Assembly: GCA_903879985.1 (NCBI GenBank)
Contig: CAIRNR010000006.1
Coordinates: 1-32,504 of the forward strand
From: an uncultured candidate division WWE3 bacterium
GTDB taxonomy: Bacteria; Patescibacteriota; WWE3; UBA101185; UBA10185
Reading direction: 5' to 3'
Length of the DNA: 32,504 nt
Position 1 is the stretch's first letter; each line of letters opens with the position of its first letter. Positions 25,068-31,552 of this stretch are shown here, piece after piece. The notes under the pieces are model-generated. The model made no database searches. It was not told where the DNA came from and worked only from the letters and a program-made list of their open reading frames with translations. Both the position numbers and the translations under genes were made by a program.

Positions 25068-25111
25068 AAAAGAGACAAACAAACATTTATGTTTTGGTTG
25101 GCTCTTTTTTT
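25068..25111 (+). terminator. Terminator, probably the original one of tRNA-Pro
   Basis: A long imperfect stem (AAAAGAG...CTCTTTT, about 17 pairs with two mismatches and a bulge) followed by a T-run. Before integration it would have lain 3 bp after tRNA-Pro. Confidence 0.7.
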
Positions 25112-25119
25112 GTTTGTGT

Positions 25120-25217
25120 CAGGATGAGAAAGCCGGAATGAGCGAAGGCGAATGAGGCGGGGTCGACGGACGAGCTATCAAGCGAGAACCGGTGACCGAA
25201 TCCTGTCACCCCGACCA
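25120..25217 (+). repeat. tRNA-tail repeat, tRNA-Pro copy
   Basis: The 5' arm CAGGAT (25120-25125) pairs with ATCCTG (25200-25205). GAGAAAGCCGG follows the 5' arm. Positions 25161-25192 match 11677-11708 at 30 of 32 bases. The last 21 nt (25197-25217) are identical to the 3' end of tRNA-Pro (20884-20904), CCA included. It starts 54 bp after the att core at 25065. No coding sequence. Confidence 0.7.
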
Positions 25218-25218
25218 T

Positions 25219-25259
25219 GAAAGTTCGGATATCACCGCAGGTGGTATGCGGACTTTTTT
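25219..25259 (+). terminator. Terminator after the tRNA-Pro tail repeat
   Basis: A 16-position stem with one mismatch (AAGTTCGGATATCACC against GGTGGTATGCGGACTT) and a 3-nt loop, then seven T. Its presence shows that the tail repeat can end a transcript. Confidence 0.9.
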
Positions 25260-25282
25260 TGGTTATGCCCAAATTACTTCGA

Positions 25283-25705
25283 CTAGACAATACGCTGGCT
25301 ATACTTACTTATAAATTCCTTTATCTGCTGTAAATTTGTATCTTTATCCACAGACAAACTGTTGGCCACACTTAAGGCAAATTTATAAAGCATATCGTTT
25401 GAAACATTCAGCCAATAACCATTAATGTACAAAAACAAAATTAAGGACATAACAGCAATTCGTTTATTACCGTTACTAAGTGGATGATTCTTCACAAGTA
25501 AATAAAACATTATTGCTGATTTCTTTGAAAGGCCTCGGTAAAGCGTTTTTCCATACACTTTCTGGAATGGTTGTGATAAACAACTCTCTAATATACCAGA
25601 AGCGCGTTCCTTTATATCCGGTATAGGTTCGTCCCAATCCATTAACTGTTTAGCAAGCCTGAATACAACATATTCTACGTCAGCCACAGTTATCGGTTTT
25701 ATCAT
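25283..25705 (-). CDS. doc: Doc/Fic-family toxin
   Basis: 140 aa, the usual Doc length. The Fic core motif reads HPLSNGNKR at 74-82, with the catalytic H74 and the anion-binding GNKR. Doc enzymes phosphorylate EF-Tu and stop translation, while Fic enzymes AMPylate; NKR rather than NGR favours Doc. The acidic residue usual at position 78 is Asn here, which may alter metal binding. It lies 7 bp after a 43-aa gene, likely its antitoxin. The unit stands just outside the integrated element, beyond the tail repeat. Confidence 0.85.
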   Translation of the reverse strand: MIKPITVADVEYVVFRLAKQLMDWDEPIPDIKERASGILESCLSQPFQKVYGKTLYRGLSKKSAIMFYLLVKNHPLSNGNKRIAVMSLILFLYINGYWLNVSNDMLYKFALSVANSLSVDKDTNLQQIKEFISKYSQRIV

Positions 25706-25712
25706 TTTTTAA

Positions 25713-25844
25713 TTATTTATTATGAAGTTTTTTTAGAGTTTCACCGTATTTTTTAAATGTTTTATCAATGGCTTTATCAAAAATTCTTTGATTTTTTTTT
25801 GTGATTTTTTTCACTTTGTTATCTGTGGTTTTAAACTCGAACAT
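25713..25844 (-). CDS. Probable small antitoxin partner of Doc, 43 aa
   Basis: A short frame (MFEFKTTDNKVKK ... YGETLKKLHNK) directly upstream of doc, 7 bp apart. It is strongly basic and probably helical. It has no recognisable Phd fold, so it is called an antitoxin only from position, size and co-transcription. TATAAT at 25856-25851 lies 6 nt before the ATG, the leaderless layout seen at other genes here, which supports it as a real gene. Confidence 0.6.
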   Translation of the reverse strand: MFEFKTTDNKVKKITKKNQRIFDKAIDKTFKKYGETLKKLHNK

Positions 25845-25850
25845 ATGTGC

Positions 25851-25856
25851 ATTATA
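25851..25856 (-). promoter_or_regulatory. -10 box of the Doc unit, leaderless type
   Basis: TATAAT, 6 nt (GCACAT), ATG at 25844. Confidence 0.55.
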
Positions 25857-25933
25857 GCATTTGCATCTAGCATGTAGTATGAAAGTTGCCTATTCAGCAT
25901 AGAAACCCCACACCAAGGTGCTAAAATAAACAC

Positions 25934-27094
25934 ATGCTCTTCGGATCAAGATATATAGAAAACATAAACACCATTAACGAATTTGCATTTTGCACACCAG
26001 CTCCCGACAAATATTTTATTCACATAGTTGTTACCCGCGTAGAGAAAGATACTCACAACCTACAAGTTTTAAGCTTTGAAAAAGGCGATCAAAAGTTCGT
26101 TATGTACGACAAAGTCGAAGAAGGCGAAACAATGTACCAGGCATTTCAAAGGGTATTTAATAAAGGTTATGGATTTAAAAACTTCGATAGCGCAAGAATA
26201 GAAAGCCTCATGGAATATGCAAACGACAGCAAAGGAATTCGTCGACCACGATTTACAATAAATGTTCGCGTATCAGGACTTGAACAATGCAACGAAAGTT
26301 GCGAAGGACATAAATTAGTATGGACTACAATTCCGGGACCATTTGAGATATTAAAGGAACTAACAAAACAAAAAGTTTTAGGAACAGCTTTTGTTCCAAC
26401 TGCACAAGCAAATTTGCCACAGCATATCTCTAAATTTGGAGGATTACCGTTTTTACCAGAATCAGTGCTTTGGCCGGAATGTGAGTTTTGCGGAAAAGCC
26501 ATGGACTTTGTTTGCCAATTTTCAAAAGAAGATTTTCCAACAATGAAAGTTCCCACACCGGAAACATCACATTTATTAGCATTTACTTGTTTAAATGGAA
26601 ACGACTCCATGCGCGATATGGGTGTAAAAACATTATGGGCAAAAAGCGGAGACACTGCAATTTCAGAAATACCCAACGTAACCTTTCCTGAAAATCGCTA
26701 CCAAAACCCACCAAAAGAATCTAAAGCACAACCAATGAATTTAATAGATTGTGTTTCTTTTACAAATTATAAACACCCTGAGCTAGCTAGATTATTCAAT
26801 GAGCTACCCGACGAACGACAGGAATATTACTTTGACAGATATTTGCCCTACGAAGGTACAAAAGTTGACGGAGAACCAAGATTTATTCAAAACGACGAGT
26901 ATCCAGTATGCAAAGTGTGCGGCAACAAAATGGAATTTTGGGGACAACTAAGTTCCGAAGAGCCTATAACAAGACTTCTAAAAAGGGATTTCGCCGACCA
27001 CAAATTTATGTGGGGTGACGTGGGTTCAGTTTATTTATATTACTGCAGAGATTGGTGCACCGATGAGGTCACGTCGATCATGCAGTGTTCGTAG
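25934..27094 (+). CDS. DUF1963 (YwqG-like) protein with two zinc knuckles
   Basis: 386 aa, cytoplasmic. From ~165 on, KFGGLPFLPESVLWPECEFCG ... MDFVCQF, then GEPRFIQND and a WGDVGSVYLYYC ending follow the DUF1963/YwqG pattern. C183/C186 and C326/C329 form two CxxC knuckles, probably binding zinc. The first ~115 residues resemble an eroded Nudix domain: VEEGETMYQAFQRVF sits where a Nudix helix would be, without its Glu cluster. Function of the family is unknown. TAAAAT lies 6 nt before ATG. The next gene follows after 11 bp. Confidence 0.65.
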   Translation: MLFGSRYIENINTINEFAFCTPAPDKYFIHIVVTRVEKDTHNLQVLSFEKGDQKFVMYDKVEEGETMYQAFQRVFNKGYGFKNFDSARIESLMEYANDSKGIRRPRFTINVRVSGLEQCNESCEGHKLVWTTIPGPFEILKELTKQKVLGTAFVPTAQANLPQHISKFGGLPFLPESVLWPECEFCGKAMDFVCQFSKEDFPTMKVPTPETSHLLAFTCLNGNDSMRDMGVKTLWAKSGDTAISEIPNVTFPENRYQNPPKESKAQPMNLIDCVSFTNYKHPELARLFNELPDERQEYYFDRYLPYEGTKVDGEPRFIQNDEYPVCKVCGNKMEFWGQLSSEEPITRLLKRDFADHKFMWGDVGSVYLYYCRDWCTDEVTSIMQCS

Positions 27095-27105
27095 AGTAAA
27101 ATAAT

Positions 27106-27639
27106 ATGTCTAGCTTAGAAATACCGGAAACAACACAAGACGAAATTGCAGACAGTGGCGAATCCGCTGAAACCACTCCACCGATACGTTTCGAATATTT
27201 AGATCAAAAAATCGATGAAGGTTTGTTGTTGCGTACTCCCGAACTACAAGAATCAAAATACGCCGTAGAAGAAAAAAATAGCTTGTTAAATCCAGAAGTA
27301 CAAAAACAACTCGCGCGAGAAATAGCGGCAGTTTCTGATTTTGGACAATGGGGTTATCCAGCACCAAAAGAAAATATTCCTGATATGCCAGAAATCGACG
27401 GCAAAGGTGAACGCCATCAATACTATATTTATCTGTCGAAAAAACATCCAGAGACATTTCCGGATCCAATAAATACACATGCAAAAGTTAGTGAAGATTT
27501 TTTTGCCGATTTAAATGTACGCGGCGCGGAACCGGTGTATGAAGCATGGATTTCCGCACTAACAAACTTTATGCAGGAAGCATATGAAGCGAGACAAAGA
27601 GAAAAAGATCTAGAGACAATGGATCTTTTCAGAGACTAA
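27106..27639 (+). CDS. Unknown acidic protein, 177 aa
   Basis: Not recognised. The N-terminal 30 residues are acidic and probably disordered (PETTQDEIADSGESAETTPP); the rest looks helical with a Pro-rich middle (GYPAPKENIPDMPEIDG). No signal, membrane helix or Cys. It follows the DUF1963 gene by 11 bp on the same strand and is likely co-transcribed. Its stop codon abuts the converging epimerase gene (27640), so the two 3' ends touch with no terminator between them. Confidence 0.6.
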   Translation: MSSLEIPETTQDEIADSGESAETTPPIRFEYLDQKIDEGLLLRTPELQESKYAVEEKNSLLNPEVQKQLAREIAAVSDFGQWGYPAPKENIPDMPEIDGKGERHQYYIYLSKKHPETFPDPINTHAKVSEDFFADLNVRGAEPVYEAWISALTNFMQEAYEARQREKDLETMDLFRD

Positions 27640-28665
27640 CTAAAACATTTTATTCAACATATCTTTATTCTGTACCACCCAATCGTGAAGTTTTTTCACA
27701 CCAGCTTCATACGAGATTTTCGGCGTCCATCCCAATTCTTGCTTAACCTTAGAAATATCACAAATAAACACCGGTTGATCTCCTGCTCGCCAAGCATGCG
27801 TGGTAGTTACAATCTTTTTACCATTTAGTTTTTCAAGCATTTCAAGCAACTTCAAGAGTGAAATCGTGTTTTCTTTTCCACCGCCAACATTAAAAATCTT
27901 TCCACTGGATTTTTCAGGATTATTAAAGGCTGCTTCATAAGCTTTAACCAAATCTTCAACAAATAAAATATCCCGAACCTGTTTACCGTTTCCGTAAATC
28001 TTAATCGGACGATCCAAAACCGACGCAATTGTAAACCACGCGACCCAACCTTGATCCTCAATACCAAACTGACGTGTACCGTAAATACAAGATTGGCGAA
28101 ACACCGTGGTCTTTAAGTTATAAATTCGAGCGTAATCGCGCACGTACTGATCCGCCGCGCCTTTGCTGCATCCATAAGGGGAGTGAAAATCCAACAGCTC
28201 ATTTTCCGTGATGCCTTCTGGGTAATCTTTATAAACATATCTATCGAATAATTCCTCAACCTTAATATGTTCCATGCCGCCATACACTTTATTTGTAGAA
28301 GAATAAATCATGTGGGCGTTTGGACTAAAATTTCGAAGTGCTTCCAAAACGTTAAAAGTTCCTAAAATATTTATATTAAAATCGTTTCGAGGATCGGTAA
28401 CACTTGTGGTTACAGCAACTTGTGCTGCTAAATGTATCACAACATCTTTTCCTACAACCGTTTCGTTTAGTATTTTTTGATCGATAACAACATCAGCTTT
28501 AACAAAACCAACCGCAGGGTATTTTGCCTGCAAATATTCCAGATTTTCCTTAGTACCTTTTCGGGAAAGATTATCTAAAACGGTTACTGCATGTCCTTGA
28601 GATAAAAAATATTCGGCGGCGTTTACACCAATAAATCCTGCGCCACCTGTTATGAGTATTTTCAT
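27640..28665 (-). CDS. NAD-dependent sugar epimerase, CDP-paratose 2-epimerase-like
   Basis: 341 aa extended SDR. GGAGFIG (7-13) binds NAD; SSTNKVYGG, then FHSPYGCSKGAADQYVRDYA with the catalytic YxxxK, and FRQSCIYGTRQFG.EDQGWVAWF, match the RfbE/Tyv (CDP-paratose 2-epimerase) group closely, including the Asn in place of the dehydratase Asp-Glu. GNGKQVRDILFVEDL is the common sugar-nucleotide segment. It would invert C2 of a 3,6-dideoxy or related NDP-sugar for surface glycans. The true substrate is not certain, since no other CDP-dideoxysugar genes are present in the window. Confidence 0.8.
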   Translation of the reverse strand: MKILITGGAGFIGVNAAEYFLSQGHAVTVLDNLSRKGTKENLEYLQAKYPAVGFVKADVVIDQKILNETVVGKDVVIHLAAQVAVTTSVTDPRNDFNINILGTFNVLEALRNFSPNAHMIYSSTNKVYGGMEHIKVEELFDRYVYKDYPEGITENELLDFHSPYGCSKGAADQYVRDYARIYNLKTTVFRQSCIYGTRQFGIEDQGWVAWFTIASVLDRPIKIYGNGKQVRDILFVEDLVKAYEAAFNNPEKSSGKIFNVGGGKENTISLLKLLEMLEKLNGKKIVTTTHAWRAGDQPVFICDISKVKQELGWTPKISYEAGVKKLHDWVVQNKDMLNKMF

Positions 28666-28713
28666 AAATTCATGTTAACATATGGAAAATCACAAATACG
28701 ATAAGGAGGAGAG

Positions 28714-29208
28714 ATGCCTATTAATGTGTTAAGTCCAACGACGGGCCGACTGCGATTTATCCAGTATATCGAAAAAACATTGCTTCTAATGTCACAAGAT
28801 ATTTCTTTTGTGCTTTTGTACGCCGGCGTAAAGAGTATTTACAACGGATATCTGTTTTTCAGCTACCATAGCAAAGACAAAACGTTCAGTATTGTGTCAC
28901 GTAGGTTTGATTGGGAAATTGAACATGCGCTTTGCCCAGCATATATCTCATTAACGTGTACGACTGAACAACTACTATCGGCGCTTAAAGAAAGCAAAAC
29001 GATTTTCGGACATACAGCAATAATGGCCTGGATAGAACTGCAAAAAGATACCACGGAAACCAGTAACCTTATAGAAGCACTGGAATCTTGTGGATTTTCA
29101 CACACAACTGAGGTGAAAAAAGCAGTTTCCAATTGTAACTTTAAGCCGCGTAAACCTAAACAACGCTACAACCCCGCACTTGACCCAAACCAACGGTCAA
29201 TATTGTAA
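28714..29208 (+). CDS. Orphan protein, 164 aa
   Basis: Not recognised. AAGGAGGAG lies just before the ATG. It is a soluble alpha/beta-looking protein: FVLLYAGVKS and YLFFSYHSK strands, an amphipathic ELLSALKESK-type helix, and a basic C-terminal tail (KPRKPKQRYNPAL). Cys residues occur at three or four places without a clear cluster. It is divergent from the epimerase gene (48 bp apart) and followed by its own terminator: another member of the Shine-Dalgarno-led single-gene class. Confidence 0.65.
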   Translation: MPINVLSPTTGRLRFIQYIEKTLLLMSQDISFVLLYAGVKSIYNGYLFFSYHSKDKTFSIVSRRFDWEIEHALCPAYISLTCTTEQLLSALKESKTIFGHTAIMAWIELQKDTTETSNLIEALESCGFSHTTEVKKAVSNCNFKPRKPKQRYNPALDPNQRSIL

Positions 29209-29213
29209 GTAAA

Positions 29214-29247
29214 AATCCCGGAGTAACGCCAACCGGGATTATCTTTT
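29214..29247 (+). terminator. Rho-independent terminator
   Basis: AATCCCGG (29214-29221) pairs with CCGGGATT (29233-29240), followed by ATCTTTT. Confidence 0.8.
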
Positions 29248-29313
29248 CACTCATATGTAGATAGGTATCTATTTGATATTTCAACCAACTTTATGTAGTC
29301 TTGATAAACATAT

Positions 29314-30102
29314 ATGTCTATCAACACGTCTGTGAATTGTTTTAAGAAAAACGGGAGATCTCTAAAGTTAAGTGGTACAGCTGTAAATACAGGAAACTAC
29401 AAAGCTCAAACAGAAGTTATATCTTCACTTTTTGACGTGAACGTAGAACAAAAGCTTCCTAGGACCGATTCAAAATTCAAGTTTGCAAGTAAATTTACAA
29501 CCTTCGTTAATAGCAATAGATACAGTACCGCGGGAGTTATGTGTTCCATGCTTTTATCCTTTGGTATTTTTGCACATGCCGCAATAGTTCCAACCAGAGC
29601 ACAACCATTACACAGTGATAAATATTCTATTTATGCATCAAAACCACTAGTCATGGAACAATCCACCTCTACAGTACATACCAAAGATTCTCGAGCACAA
29701 AAAATAGATGCAGTCTATAAAAAATATAGTTGCCCTATGGAAGGATTGGGCGAAACATTTGTAAACGAAGCCGATAAGGCAAATATTCCTTGGTGGTTAG
29801 TTGCATCAGTGGCGTTTAAGGAATCAACCTGTGGAAAGAAAATGCCAATAGTAAATGGCGTAAACTCTTTTAACGCTTGGGGTTGGGGAGTGTACGGAAG
29901 TAACATTGCGTCATTTGATAACTGGGCAAGAGGAATTGAGACGGTTTCTAAGTATTTCGGTGACAAGTTCTATTCTAAAGGTGTAACCGAGGCTTGCGAC
30001 ATTATGAAAATTTACACACCAAGTTCCCCTAACGGAGTATGGTGCCAAGATGTTAAGGCTTTTGGCCAAGAAATTCAGAATTATCAGACTCCAAACGATT
30101 AG
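29314..30102 (+). CDS. Membrane-anchored lysozyme-like (SLT-type) protein
   Basis: 262 aa. A ~70-residue cytoplasmic N-terminus precedes one hydrophobic helix (~73-93), placing the rest outside. The C-terminal ~125 residues are a lysozyme-superfamily domain: ETFVNEADKANIPWWLVASVAFKESTCG with the probable catalytic E170, then FNAWGWGVYG, a Trp-centred helix (NWARGIETV) and IYTPSSPNGVW. Such domains cleave peptidoglycan. The domain is a paralogue of the following gene. Whether it acts on self or on a neighbouring cell cannot be told. An ATG at residue 76 or 79 could give a shorter form starting as a signal peptide. Confidence 0.75.
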   Translation: MSINTSVNCFKKNGRSLKLSGTAVNTGNYKAQTEVISSLFDVNVEQKLPRTDSKFKFASKFTTFVNSNRYSTAGVMCSMLLSFGIFAHAAIVPTRAQPLHSDKYSIYASKPLVMEQSTSTVHTKDSRAQKIDAVYKKYSCPMEGLGETFVNEADKANIPWWLVASVAFKESTCGKKMPIVNGVNSFNAWGWGVYGSNIASFDNWARGIETVSKYFGDKFYSKGVTEACDIMKIYTPSSPNGVWCQDVKAFGQEIQNYQTPND

Positions 30103-30170
30103 TTTTTACTAACATGCTATGACCTATAGCGTCGACAAAACCCCTAAAACCTGCTAAAATACATTGCATT

Positions 30171-30716
30171 ATGAGTAGAAATACATTGTTATTACAAGCT
30201 ATAGCCCTGCCATTATTTGCCCTATCAACCGTTGCACAATCAACTGGTAGCTACGGCATTTCAGATGGTAAGGCCCCAATATTTCAAAGACCGGACATTG
30301 TTATTGAATCAAAGAAAATTGACCGTGTTGAAGTATTGGAAAACTTCTTTACTAAGTATGATTCACCTTTAAAGGGTAACGCTAAGACATTTGTAGAGGT
30401 TGCTGATAAATATGGTATGGACTATAAACTTTTACCTGCAATCTCTTGTATGGAATCTTCTTGTGCTAAGCACTTGATTGTAGATTCATACAACCCTTTT
30501 GGTTGGGGCATATATGGAAAAAATGCAATCTACTTTAAGAACTACGATGAAGCTATTGAAACAGTTGGTAAAGGTATCGCTGAAAGATATATTAATCGTG
30601 GTTTTGACTCGGTAGCTAAAATTGCACCTATATACACACCACCTAATTCAAGAAATTGGGGAAACGGCGTTAATTACTTTATAAGTAAGATCAACGAAGA
30701 AGAAGTTAAGTTATAA
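30171..30716 (+). CDS. Secreted lysozyme-like (SLT-type) protein
   Basis: 181 aa. The signal peptide (residues 1-22, LPLFALSTVAQ) is clear, so the protein is exported. The domain runs TFVEVADKYGMDYKLLPAISCMESSC (probable catalytic E95), YNPFGWGIYG, a helix, and IYTPPNSRNWG, in the same order as in the preceding gene. The Cys two residues before and three after the Glu could form a disulfide or bind a metal. It lies 68 bp after its paralogue and is expressed from a TAAAAT box 10 nt before ATG. It probably remodels peptidoglycan. Confidence 0.78.
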   Translation: MSRNTLLLQAIALPLFALSTVAQSTGSYGISDGKAPIFQRPDIVIESKKIDRVEVLENFFTKYDSPLKGNAKTFVEVADKYGMDYKLLPAISCMESSCAKHLIVDSYNPFGWGIYGKNAIYFKNYDEAIETVGKGIAERYINRGFDSVAKIAPIYTPPNSRNWGNGVNYFISKINEEEVKL

Positions 30717-30739
30717 GTTAAAACTGAATATTAAAAAGA

Positions 30740-30776
30740 AAAAGCCCGGAGATTTTATTGGTCTCTGGGCTTTTTT
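30740..30776. terminator. Bidirectional terminator
   Basis: AAAAGCCCGGAGA (30740-30752) pairs with TCTCTGGGCTTTT (30762-30774), one mismatch; A-run and T-run on both sides serve the converging genes. Confidence 0.88.
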
Positions 30777-30784
30777 GGTGCAGT

Positions 30785-31153
30785 TCATTGTAATGGTGTT
30801 GGGCGGGTCCATGTTACCTTGCGCGTATAACCAAGGTCCACTAGTAGACACTCAATTTCTTCCATTGAAATTACGAATTCATATTTTTCAAAGCTACTAA
30901 TATAAACTGTGATTTTCAAGGTTTTATGAGTGGCATCCGGGATCGTGAGAACTAATTTAAGTTTACTCTCGGTTGTGCAAGAAGCGATGCCGGTACGCAA
31001 TGCAGCAACTACACGATCCGGATTAATGTTATCGACCAACTTAAAATCAGTGAAAGCAATAGACAGCAGGACTGAATTTCCCATGCTCTGTAGACTTCCA
31101 ACAGGAACATTTAGTCCCTTTACATTGAATGGATATATTTGACCCATACACAT
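30785..31153 (-). CDS. Orphan small protein, 122 aa
   Basis: Not recognised. Start chosen at 31153 because AGGAG lies 6 bp before this ATG on the minus strand; the longer frame to 31201 would run over the -10 region. It is a beta-rich soluble protein with alternating hydrophobic strands (NSVLLSIAFTDFKLV, KLKLVLTIPD, LKITVYISSFEKYEFVI), with no signal peptide. TATACT about 40 bp upstream is the likely -10 box. Codon use is G/C-richer than its neighbours. Confidence 0.65.
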   Translation of the reverse strand: MCMGQIYPFNVKGLNVPVGSLQSMGNSVLLSIAFTDFKLVDNINPDRVVAALRTGIASCTTESKLKLVLTIPDATHKTLKITVYISSFEKYEFVISMEEIECLLVDLGYTRKVTWTRPTPLQ

Positions 31154-31244
31154 AATGTTCTCCTTTCCTATAGGTTTGATTCTTGGGAAGCAGTATAGCA
31201 TATCTTACTGAAATTGCGTTCTCGCCAAAGCCAACTTAAGTTTG

Positions 31245-31250
31245 TATAAT
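31245..31250 (+). promoter_or_regulatory. -10 box of tRNA-Leu(TAG)
   Basis: A perfect TATAAT, 11 bp before the tRNA; the -35 region is weak (TCGCCA at 17 bp). Confidence 0.45.
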
Positions 31251-31261
31251 GCCACTATTGG

Positions 31262-31346
31262 GCGCGAGTGGCGGAATTGGCATACGCGTACGGCTTAGGA
31301 CCGTATTCCGAAAGGATTGGAGGTTCGAGTCCTCTCTCGCGCACCA
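31262..31346 (+). tRNA. tRNA-Leu (anticodon TAG)
   Basis: The acceptor GCGCGAG (31262-31268) pairs with CTCGCGC (31336-31342). The anticodon loop CTTAGGA gives TAG. A long variable arm and an encoded CCA are present. Confidence 0.97.
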
Positions 31347-31388
31347 TGCTACAACAGATACACATTTATGTGTGACTGATGGAGCATT
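31347..31388 (+). other. Hairpins directly after tRNA-Leu(TAG)
   Basis: ACACAT/ATGTGT forms a small hairpin (about 31361-31374), enclosed by ATGCT...AGCAT pairs (31345-31349 with about 31383-31387). No T-run, so a processing or weak termination signal. Confidence 0.4.
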
Positions 31389-31396
31389 ATGAACGT

Positions 31397-31509
31397 GAGG
31401 ACGAGAATGGCGGATCACGCAGAATGCGTGAGAGCCGGGGTCGCGAACCGTAGCATTTGTAGAAGCGTAGCGACGTACAAATGGTAGGATTTGTGACCGA
31501 GTCCTCTCT
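31397..31509 (+). repeat. tRNA-tail repeat, decayed tRNA-Leu(TAG) copy
   Basis: Starts 50 bp after tRNA-Leu(TAG). The 5' arm GAGGAC (31397-31402) pairs with GTCCTC (31501-31506), and GAGAATGGCGG follows the arm as in the tRNA-Pro copy. Inside are two strong hairpins, TCACGC/GCGTGA and CATTTGTA/TACAAATG. The end copies only 12 nt of the tRNA T-arm (31498-31509 = 31326-31337); the acceptor part is lost. No coding sequence. Confidence 0.6.
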
Positions 31510-31552
31510 AACACCCCTGACAACAAATAAACCCAATGCTATACTCAAAATC

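Noticed and set aside
25197-25217. The 21-bp tRNA-Pro copy as attR of the serine-recombinase element
   Set aside because: The same kind of copy exists at two tRNA-Leu genes without any element, at the same spacing; the nearer CCCGACCA site at 25058 explains the junction better. Not fully excluded.
25087-25290. Minus-strand frame over the tRNA-Pro tail repeat
   Set aside because: It covers two terminators and the repeat; composition is unlike a protein gene and no start signal is seen.
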